DNA from: Pontibacterium sp964228735
Lineage (GTDB): Bacteria > Pseudomonadota > Gammaproteobacteria > Pseudomonadales > Balneatricaceae
Assembly (NCBI RefSeq): GCF_964228735.1
Contig: NZ_CAXRBQ010000021.1
Location: 1 to 57,464 of the forward strand
Reading direction: 5' to 3'
DNA: 57,464 nt
Below the pieces are notes generated by a model that had not been told where the DNA came from, ran no database searches, and saw nothing but the letters and a program-made list of their open reading frames with translations. Positions 23,875-30,810 of this stretch are shown in pieces. The first letter of the stretch is position 1; each line of letters starts with the position of its first letter. The position numbers were made by a program, and so were the translations under genes.

Positions 23875-25516
23875 AAACTTTCTCCTTAAACGGGGTCAGG
23901 CCGATGCGACGCACGCAGTCGATAAAGCGCTCGTCTTCAATACGTTGTTCTACAAATACAGACAGGACTTTCTCCAGGGTGTCAGCAACTTCGTCGGCAG
24001 CAACCGCTTTACCGATGACCTTACCCAGGGATGCGTCTTCACCGTCGGAGCCGCCCAGAGTGATCTGGTACCAGTCTTCACCTTTCTTATCCACACCCAG
24101 GATGCCGATGTGGCCCACGTGGTGGTGGCTGCAGGCGTTGATACAACCGGACATGTTCAGCTTGATCTCGCCCAGGTCGTACAGGTAGTCCAGATCTTCG
24201 AATTTAGCGTCGATCTGATCGGCAACACCCAGCGTTTTAGCGTTTGCCAGGGCACAGAAATCACCACCCGGGCACACGGTCATGTCGGTCAGGGTGTTGA
24301 TGTTGGCGCGCGCTAGGTTTGCATCAGACAGAATCTGCCACAGCTCGTAGAGGTCCTGCTTGCGTACGTCCGCCAGTACCAGGTTCTGGTTGTGGGTGGA
24401 GCGGATCTCACCGAAGCTGTATTTATCAGCCAGGTCAGCAACCAGGTCCATCTGCTGGTGAGTAATGTCACCTTTTGGTACCAGGTGTGCTTTCAGGGAC
24501 ACGATTACCGCACGGTAGCCCGGTACTTTGTGCTCTACGGTATTCTGGCGGAACCAGTGCGCAAAGGTCTCATCTTCAGCCAGTTTGGCATCCAGAGAGG
24601 TATCGTTTGCTGCATCTGCTTCGTAGTCGAACGGGGTGAAGAAACCCTGTACACGTTTGATCTCGGCGTTGGTCAGCTGCAGGTCAGAGTCTTTGATCTG
24701 TTCCCACTCGGCTTCTACCAGCTCGCGGAAGGTGTCGACACCCAGCGCGTTTACCAGAATCTTGATACGCGCTTTGTACTTGTTGTCGCGACGACCTTTC
24801 AGGTTGTATACGCGAATGATCGCTTCCAGGTAGGACAGCAGGTCTTTCTTCTGCAGGAACGGACGGATCTGCTTGCCGATAACCGGGGTACGACCCAGGC
24901 CGCCGCCAACCAGGACTTCAAAGCCTACTTCGCCTTCATCGTTCTTAACGATGTGCAGACCGATGTCGTGCACCTGTGATGCTGCACGGTCAGTTGGACC
25001 GCCGGAAATAGCAATCTTGAATTTACGTGGCAGGTACGCAAATTCCGGGTGCAGGCTGGACCACTGGCGGATGATCTCACAGTACGGACGTGGATCTTCG
25101 ATCTCGTCAGCGATTACACCCGCAAACTGGTCGGTGGTGGTGTTACGGATACAGTTACCGGAGGTCTGGATCGCGTGCATCTGCACTTTCGCCAGCTCTT
25201 CCAGGATATCCGGCACATCTTCCAGCTTCGGCCAGTTGAACTGGATGTTGGTACGGGTGGTAAAGTGACCGTAGCCTCTGTCCCATTTGCGGGCAACGTG
25301 CGCCAGGGTGCGCATCTGTTGTGACGACATCATGCCGTACGGTACCGCTACGCGCAGCATTGGAGCGTGGCGCTGTACGTAAAGCCCGTTCATCAAACGC
25401 AAAGCCAGGAATTCATCTTCCGGCAGATCACCAGCAAGGAAACGGCGGGTTTGATCGCGGAACGACGCGACACGCTCGTTTACCAGTTGTTGGTCGACTT
25501 GGTTGTATTGATACAT
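23858..25516 (-). CDS. cysI: Sulfite reductase hemoprotein (siroheme and 4Fe-4S)
   Basis: A 552-residue nitrite/sulfite reductase family enzyme reducing sulfite to sulfide with six electrons. Two ferredoxin-like/4Fe-4S repeat halves are visible; the cluster and siroheme ligands are C415, C421, C458 and C462 in the motifs CPGGDFC and NMSGCINAC. No CysJ flavoprotein is in the window, and the gene is paired with DUF934, the usual layout of CysJ-less systems that use another electron donor. It is downstream of a TauE-type transporter on the same strand and likely in one transcript with it. Confidence 0.95.
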   Translation of the reverse strand: MYQYNQVDQQLVNERVASFRDQTRRFLAGDLPEDEFLALRLMNGLYVQRHAPMLRVAVPYGMMSSQQMRTLAHVARKWDRGYGHFTTRTNIQFNWPKLEDVPDILEELAKVQMHAIQTSGNCIRNTTTDQFAGVIADEIEDPRPYCEIIRQWSSLHPEFAYLPRKFKIAISGGPTDRAASQVHDIGLHIVKNDEGEVGFEVLVGGGLGRTPVIGKQIRPFLQKKDLLSYLEAIIRVYNLKGRRDNKYKARIKILVNALGVDTFRELVEAEWEQIKDSDLQLTNAEIKRVQGFFTPFDYEADAANDTSLDAKLAEDETFAHWFRQNTVEHKVPGYRAVIVSLKAHLVPKGDITHQQMDLVADLADKYSFGEIRSTHNQNLVLADVRKQDLYELWQILSDANLARANINTLTDMTVCPGGDFCALANAKTLGVADQIDAKFEDLDYLYDLGEIKLNMSGCINACSHHHVGHIGILGVDKKGEDWYQITLGGSDGEDASLGKVIGKAVAADEVADTLEKVLSVFVEQRIEDERFIDCVRRIGLTPFKEKVYAPAH

Positions 25517-25583
25517 GATTCGACACCTTGCTCGGCCTCTTCGGGCCGATCACCTCACATTAGTGTTAAAAGTTGTTGGGTTC

Positions 25584-26369
25584 TTATCCGGCCAGTACGA
25601 AACGCAGGCCTATGGCTAACAGCAACGAGCCCATGATCGGCTGCATCACCTTTGGAGACAGTCGGGTACCCAGATGGCTGCCAACAAATACGCCCGGCAG
25701 CGATCCGATTACCAGATAGAGCAGCAGTGTCAGATCGACATTGCCCATCTCGTAGTGACCTGCACCGGCAACGGCGGTCAGTAATACCGCGTGCAGCAGG
25801 TCGGTACCCACGATAGTCGGCATCGACATACGTGGATACAGCAAAATCAACAGAGCGGTACCCAGTGCGCCCGCACCGACGGATGACAGTGTCACCAGTC
25901 CACCCAAAATAACGCCCATTACGACGGTAATTACCGGACGCCAACGGCGACCGTGATGGGCCAGGGCCGTATCCTGCCACTCCAGCGCTTTCGCGCGGAT
26001 CTTATTGCGCAGGAACACAGCGATGGAGGTCAGGACCAGCGAGACCCCCAGCGTCAGATTCATCAGGTGCTCAATCTGTTCCAGGCCATCCAGGCCCTTC
26101 AGGTAGTGCAGGGTCAGCAGGCTGCCCGGCAAGCTGCCGCTCAGCAGCAACAGAACAATGCGGTATTCGATCAGCTTCTTCTTAGCATAGGAGAAGGTGC
26201 CGCCACATTTTGTGATTGCTGCATATAAAAGGTCGGTGCTGACCGCGGTCACCGGCGGAATACCAAATACAACGATCAGAATTGGCGTCATAAGGGCGCC
26301 ACCGCCGATGCCTGTAAGGCCGACGATGAAACCGACTACCAATCCTGCAAAGCTGTATGCAAATTCCAT
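25584..26369 (-). CDS. TauE/SafE family sulfite/organosulfonate exporter
   Basis: A 261-residue inner-membrane protein with about eight helices in two repeats, each with the glycine-rich family motif (GLTGIGGGALMTPIL near residue 16 and VTLSSVGAGALGTALLI near residue 155). Family members move sulfite, sulfonates or other anions. ATG 26369 is chosen because AGGTG lies a few bases before it; a GTG at 26384 would add five residues. Its position, just upstream of cysI and divergent from cysD, fits a sulfur-related anion (sulfate/sulfite) role, but the direction and substrate are inference. Confidence 0.85.
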   Translation of the reverse strand: MEFAYSFAGLVVGFIVGLTGIGGGALMTPILIVVFGIPPVTAVSTDLLYAAITKCGGTFSYAKKKLIEYRIVLLLLSGSLPGSLLTLHYLKGLDGLEQIEHLMNLTLGVSLVLTSIAVFLRNKIRAKALEWQDTALAHHGRRWRPVITVVMGVILGGLVTLSSVGAGALGTALLILLYPRMSMPTIVGTDLLHAVLLTAVAGAGHYEMGNVDLTLLLYLVIGSLPGVFVGSHLGTRLSPKVMQPIMGSLLLAIGLRFVLAG

Positions 26370-26413
26370 GGGTGCACCTACCACAAATAATCTTGCGGCA
26401 TAGTAGCTTGTGA

Positions 26414-26485
26414 TTTATATAACTTAAAATAATAATTTGAACTTTTCTTATTACTTTTGTATTTATATAAGGGGTTTCTTATATA
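26414..26485. promoter_or_regulatory. TTTATATAA element pair in the cysI-side/cysD divergent promoter region
   Basis: TTTATATAACTT lies at 26414-26425 and TTTATATAAG at 26462-26471, with TTATATA again at 26479-26485. The 300-nt A/T-rich region 26370-26669 divides the TauE-cysI-DUF934 genes from cysDN and must hold both promoters. The shared motif with the cysK and cysteine synthase regions suggests one regulator, likely CysB. No other gene is visible here. Confidence 0.45.
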
Positions 26486-26669
26486 CTGGCATCGGGCAGG
26501 CATGCATATATCAATAAGTTTTTAATGCATTTCTATTTATTCTTTTTAGTTTTAAAGGCGTGCTGCGATAATGGCATGCTAATCGGGGCCTCTACGCTTA
26601 TGCCTATATATAGGTGGATGAAGGTAGGGCTAACTAGATAACCAGATATTAATTATAGGGCGTGTATTA

Positions 26670-27587
26670 ATGTCATCCTTGCCGGAACATCGTTTGACCC
26701 ATCTTCGGCAGCTCGAAGCCGAGAGTATTCATATCATTCGTGAAGTAGCATCTGAGTTCGAAAACCCAGTGATGCTTTACTCCGTTGGTAAGGACTCCGC
26801 TGTCATGTTGCATCTGGCGCGTAAAGCGTTCTTCCCGGGCAACCCTCCGTTCCCGTTGATGCACGTGGACACCACCTGGAAGTTCCGTGAAATGATCGAA
26901 TTCCGTGACAAAATGGCGGAAGAAGCCGGCATGGATCTGATTGTGCACATCAACCAGGAAGGTGTGGACATGGGTGTTGGCCCGTTCACTCATGGTTCTA
27001 AAAAGCACACTGACATCATGAAAACTCAGGCTCTGAAGCAGGCGTTGAACAAGTACAAGTTTGATGCTGCTTTTGGTGGGGCCCGTCGTGACGAAGAGAA
27101 GTCTCGTGCGAAAGAGCGTGTATTCTCCTTCCGTGACGAGAACCATCGCTGGGATCCAAAGAGCCAGCGTCCGGAGCTGTGGAACACCTTTAACACCCGT
27201 ATCGACAAGGGTGAGAGCATCCGTGTATTCCCACTGTCCAACTGGACCGAGCTGGATATCTGGCAGTACATCTATCTGGAAGAGATTCCGATTGTACCTC
27301 TATACCTTTCCGAAGAGCGCCCGGTTGTGGAGCGTGATGGCTTGCTGATCATGGTCGACGACGATCGTATGCCACTGGAAGAGGGTGAAGTACCTGAAAT
27401 GAAGAAAGTCCGTTTCCGTACCCTGGGCTGCTACCCGCTGACCGGTGCGGTTGAATCTGAAGCCGCAACACTGCCTGACGTTATTCAGGAAATGCTGTTG
27501 ACCACGACCTCTGAGCGTCAGGGCCGTGCCATCGACCACGACAGTGCCGGTTCGATGGAGCAGAAGAAGATGGAAGGTTACTTCTAA
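26670..27587 (+). CDS. cysD: Sulfate adenylyltransferase subunit 2
   Basis: A 305-residue PP-loop ATP pyrophosphatase family protein, the catalytic subunit of ATP sulfurylase that forms APS from sulfate and ATP. The pyrophosphate loop is SVGKDSAVMLHLARKAF near residue 43, and later blocks include ESIRVFPLSNWTELDIWQYI and RFRTLGCYPLTGAV. The start at ATG 26670 follows GGGCGTG. It leads the cysDN operon, 57 nt ahead of cysN. It needs the GTPase CysN for full activity. Confidence 0.97.
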   Translation: MSSLPEHRLTHLRQLEAESIHIIREVASEFENPVMLYSVGKDSAVMLHLARKAFFPGNPPFPLMHVDTTWKFREMIEFRDKMAEEAGMDLIVHINQEGVDMGVGPFTHGSKKHTDIMKTQALKQALNKYKFDAAFGGARRDEEKSRAKERVFSFRDENHRWDPKSQRPELWNTFNTRIDKGESIRVFPLSNWTELDIWQYIYLEEIPIVPLYLSEERPVVERDGLLIMVDDDRMPLEEGEVPEMKKVRFRTLGCYPLTGAVESEAATLPDVIQEMLLTTTSERQGRAIDHDSAGSMEQKKMEGYF

Positions 27588-27644
27588 CCGCGCGTTAGAG
27601 ATCTTCCCGGGCAAAATTCAACGGATTTCAGAAGAGATACAGTT

Positions 27645-29372
27645 ATGAGTCACCAGAGCGATCTTATCGCATCCGATATTCAGGCATACCTGAATCAGCA
27701 TGAAAACAAAGAGCTGCTGCGCTTCCTGACCTGCGGCAGCGTCGATGACGGCAAGTCCACCCTGATCGGTCGACTGCTGCACGACTCCAAAATGATTTAT
27801 GAAGACCAGCTGGCTGCTATTCAGAACGAAAGCGCGCGCATCGGTAACGCCGGAGAAGAGCTGGACTTGGCGCTGCTGGTAGATGGCCTGCAGGCAGAGC
27901 GTGAGCAGGGTATCACCATCGATGTTGCTTACCGCTACTTCTCTACCGACAAGCGTAAGTTCATCATCGCCGACACCCCGGGACACGAACAGTACACCCG
28001 TAACATGGCAACCGGTGCGTCCACCTGTGACTTGGCGATCATCCTGATCGACGCCCGTCACGGTGTACAGGTACAGACCAAGCGTCACAGCTTCATCGTG
28101 TCCCAGCTGGGCATCAAGCACACCATCGTCGCCATCAACAAGATGGACTTGGTGGAGTTCAGCGAAGAACGTTTTGAAGAGATCAAGCGTGACTACCAGG
28201 AATTCGCTAAAGAGCTGGATCTGCCGGACGTACAGTTCGTGCCGATCTCTGCCCTGAAAGGCGACAACGTAGTAAGCCTGTCTGAGCAGACCCCTTGGTA
28301 CACCGGCACTCCGCTGATGGAGCAGCTGGAAACCGTAGAGATTGCCAGCGACCAGAACTTCGACGAACTGCGTTTCCCGGTTCAGTACGTAAACCGTCCA
28401 AACCTGGACTTCCGTGGTTACTGCGGTACCCTGGCGTCCGGCATCGTACGTCCGGGCGATGAAGTGACTGTACTGCCATCCGGTAAGTCCAGTCGTGTTA
28501 AATCCATCGTAACCTTCGACGGCGAGCTGGACGAGGCGTTCCCGCCGATGTCCGTGACCCTGACCCTGGAAGATGAGATCGATATCTCCCGTGGTGACGT
28601 ACTGGTTCACTCCAGCAACGTGCCGGAAGTCACCAACCGTTTCGATGCAATGGTTGTGTGGATGTCCGAAGGTGAACTGATCCCGGGCCGTCAGTACGAT
28701 GTGAAACTGGCGACCTCCACTGTGGCTGGCGGTATCACCAACATCCGTCACCGTGTGGATGTGAACACCCTGGAAAAGTCCGAAGTCAGCACCCTGGTGC
28801 TGAACGACATCGCCCGTTGTGAAATTACCCTGGAGCGTCCGGTGATTGCCGACGACTACAAGGCGCATCACGGTACCGGTTCCTTCATCATCGTTGACCG
28901 TCTGTCCAACGCGACTGTGGCGGCAGGCATGATCGTTGAAGGTGCAGAACAGGTGAAACTGGGTGAAGGCCTGGAAGTGGTTGAAGCTTCTCAGGTGAGC
29001 GCTGCAGACAAAGCGCGTCGCTTTGGTCAGCAGGCTGCAACCGTGGTTGTATCCGGTGGTACGGCGCAACAGCGCGATATGGTGCTATACAGTGTGGAGA
29101 AAGCGCTGTTTAATGCCGGTCGAGCGGTAGCGGTGCTGAACGATGCAACCTTGCCGGCCGAGCTGCAGTCCAACCTGTTGGCAACAGCATCCGTCCTGAA
29201 CAACAACGGTTTGCTGGTTGTAGCAGCAAGCGAAGCGGCGCTGGCGGGTGAAGGCCTGCTGAATGTTTCGCTGGATGGTGGCGAAGCTGACCTGCGTTTG
29301 AGCGCAGATCAGGAAGCTAATCGTCAAGTTGCTGCCGTGTTGGAGCTGCTTCAGCAGCACGCACTGGTATAA
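27645..29372 (+). CDS. cysN: Sulfate adenylyltransferase subunit 1 with a degenerate APS-kinase-like tail
   Basis: A 575-residue protein. Residues 1-~450 are the EF-Tu-like GTPase that couples GTP hydrolysis to APS formation: G1 loop GSVDDGKST (31-39), DTPGHEQY (110-117) and NKMD (165-168). The last ~120 residues (453-575) resemble the APS kinase of CysNC fusions: SAADKARRFGQ, VEKALFNAGRAVAVLND and LLVVAASEAA follow the usual order. The P-loop (normally GxxGSGKST) is replaced by GGTAQQRDM, so this kinase must be inactive. It is longer than stand-alone CysN (about 475) and shorter than functional CysNC (about 630). A perfect hairpin lies directly after the stop. Confidence 0.95.
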   Translation: MSHQSDLIASDIQAYLNQHENKELLRFLTCGSVDDGKSTLIGRLLHDSKMIYEDQLAAIQNESARIGNAGEELDLALLVDGLQAEREQGITIDVAYRYFSTDKRKFIIADTPGHEQYTRNMATGASTCDLAIILIDARHGVQVQTKRHSFIVSQLGIKHTIVAINKMDLVEFSEERFEEIKRDYQEFAKELDLPDVQFVPISALKGDNVVSLSEQTPWYTGTPLMEQLETVEIASDQNFDELRFPVQYVNRPNLDFRGYCGTLASGIVRPGDEVTVLPSGKSSRVKSIVTFDGELDEAFPPMSVTLTLEDEIDISRGDVLVHSSNVPEVTNRFDAMVVWMSEGELIPGRQYDVKLATSTVAGGITNIRHRVDVNTLEKSEVSTLVLNDIARCEITLERPVIADDYKAHHGTGSFIIVDRLSNATVAAGMIVEGAEQVKLGEGLEVVEASQVSAADKARRFGQQAATVVVSGGTAQQRDMVLYSVEKALFNAGRAVAVLNDATLPAELQSNLLATASVLNNNGLLVVAASEAALAGEGLLNVSLDGGEADLRLSADQEANRQVAAVLELLQQHALV

Positions 29373-29378
29373 TATGCG

Positions 29379-29460
29379 CCCGCAACCGGTTCAAGGACCG
29401 GCTGCGGGTGAACAATTGATGGCGGTGCCATCATTTTCAAAGCGGCGTTAAGCCGCTTTG
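29379..29460 (+). terminator. Hairpins after cysN
   Basis: CCCGCA-(CCGG)-loop-(CCGG)-TGCGGG at 29379-29408 directly follows the cysN stop. A second hairpin pairs CAAAGCGGC at 29438-29446 with GCCGCTTTG at 29452-29460 and is followed by TTGTT. Together they probably end the cysDN transcript. Confidence 0.6.
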
Positions 29461-29515
29461 TTGTTCCCGTTGAGGTGCGTCAAGGGTCAAACCCTATCGA
29501 TGGTTCAGGAATATC

Positions 29516-29570
29516 GATAAAATTAGCAACTTCTAATTTTATCTCCGACCCCGTGATATTTCGGTCACGG
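29516..29570 (+). promoter_or_regulatory. Structured leader of the rnf operon
   Basis: GATAAAATTAG at 29516-29526 and CTAATTTTATC at 29533-29543 form a perfect 11-bp hairpin with a 6-nt loop. CCGTGA at 29551-29556 and TCACGG at 29565-29570 form a second one. They lie 40-95 nt before rnfA, where a regulator or RNA element could act. I recognise no known riboswitch. Confidence 0.5.
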
Positions 29571-29609
29571 TGGCGAAGTGGATAGTGATTAAGCGATAGC
29601 AGATACGAT

Positions 29610-30191
29610 ATGACAGAGTACCTATTAATTCTGATCAGCACAGTACTGGTAAATAACTTTGTACTGGTGCAATTCCTCGGCCTCTGCCCATTCATGGGGG
29701 TTTCCAATAAGCTGGAGACCGCAATGGGTATGTCGTTGGCGACTACGTTCGTGCTGACGTTATCCTCTGTCTGCAGTTATCTGGTGTATGCCTACATCCT
29801 GCAACCGCTGGATCTGGCGTATCTGCAAACCATCTCCTTTATTCTCGTGATCGCGGTTGTGGTGCAGTTCACTGAAATGGTGGTGCATAAGACCAGCCCG
29901 CTGCTTTACAAGGTGCTGGGTATCTTCCTGCCGCTGATCACCACCAACTGTGCCGTACTGGGTGTGGCACTGTTGAACATCAAAAAACAGAACGATTTTG
30001 TAGATTCCATCGTATACGGCTTTGGTGCCGCGGTGGGCTTCTCCCTGGCGTTGATCCTGTTCTCCGCAATGCGTGAGCGTATCGCCGTGGCAGATGTGCC
30101 TGTTGCCTTTAAGGGTTCTGCCATCGGTATGGTAACGGCGGGTCTGATGTCGCTGGCCTTTATGGGCTTTACCGGCCTGGTCCAGTTCTGA
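29610..30191 (+). CDS. rnfA: Rnf complex subunit RnfA/RsxA
   Basis: A 193-residue inner-membrane protein with six helices, part of the Rnf ferredoxin:NAD+ oxidoreductase, which couples electron transfer to Na+ or H+ translocation and in E. coli (Rsx) reduces SoxR. The family blocks are NNFVLVQFLGLCPFMGVS near the N-terminus and VTAGLMSLAFMGFTGL at the end. It pairs with the homologous RnfE. It starts the operon rnfABCDGE, 16 nt ahead of rnfB. Confidence 0.97.
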   Translation: MTEYLLILISTVLVNNFVLVQFLGLCPFMGVSNKLETAMGMSLATTFVLTLSSVCSYLVYAYILQPLDLAYLQTISFILVIAVVVQFTEMVVHKTSPLLYKVLGIFLPLITTNCAVLGVALLNIKKQNDFVDSIVYGFGAAVGFSLALILFSAMRERIAVADVPVAFKGSAIGMVTAGLMSLAFMGFTGLVQF

Positions 30192-30207
30192 GTGAGCGGA
30201 GAGTAAG

Positions 30208-30810
30208 ATGAGCGCAGTACTGATAGCCATTATTGTTCTAGCTCTGCTGGCAGTCGCCTTTGGCCTGCTGCTGGGCTATGCCTCCGTTCGCTTCAAAGTA
30301 GAAGGTAACCCGATCGTCGACCAGATCGACGAACTGCTGCCGCAGACCCAGTGTGGCCAGTGTGGTCACCCTGGCTGCCGCCCGTATGCGGAAGCGATCG
30401 CCAACGGCGAAGCGATCAACAAGTGTCCTCCGGGTGGCCAGTCCACCGTGGACGCGCTGGCTGATCTGCTGGACGTTGAAGCACCCACACTGGATGCAGA
30501 AGATGCCGGCGATCCGGTCAAAGCGGTTGCCTACATTCGTGAAGACGAGTGCATCGGCTGTACCAAATGTATTCAGGCCTGCCCGGTGGATGCGATCCTG
30601 GGTGCGGCCAAGCAGATGCACACCGTGATTACCTCCGAGTGCACCGGCTGTGACCTCTGTGTAGAACCTTGTCCGGTTGATTGTATTGATATGGTTCCGA
30701 TCGAAACAACCCTGAACACCTGGAAGTGGGATCTGCCCAAACCAGGTGTGGAATTGATTGCGACTGACCGCGGTCGTGGTGAAGCCTTCGAGAAAGGGGA
30801 GGCTGCCTGA
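30208..30810 (+). CDS. rnfB: Rnf complex subunit RnfB/RsxB
   Basis: A 200-residue protein with an N-terminal membrane helix (about 5-24), a 4Fe-4S binding block with the sequence TQCGQCGHPGCRPYAEAI and later KCPPGG, then two ferredoxin-type 4Fe-4S motifs, CIGCTKCIQACP and CTGCDLCVEPCP. RnfB takes electrons from ferredoxin and passes them to the rest of the complex. Its stop overlaps the rnfC start by 1 nt (TGATG). Confidence 0.97.
   Translation: MSAVLIAIIVLALLAVAFGLLLGYASVRFKVEGNPIVDQIDELLPQTQCGQCGHPGCRPYAEAIANGEAINKCPPGGQSTVDALADLLDVEAPTLDAEDAGDPVKAVAYIREDECIGCTKCIQACPVDAILGAAKQMHTVITSECTGCDLCVEPCPVDCIDMVPIETTLNTWKWDLPKPGVELIATDRGRGEAFEKGEAA

Noticed and set aside
27618..29069. A 483-codon minus-strand frame over cysN
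   Set aside because: Antisense to a GTPase with all its motifs; no ribosome site and no family.
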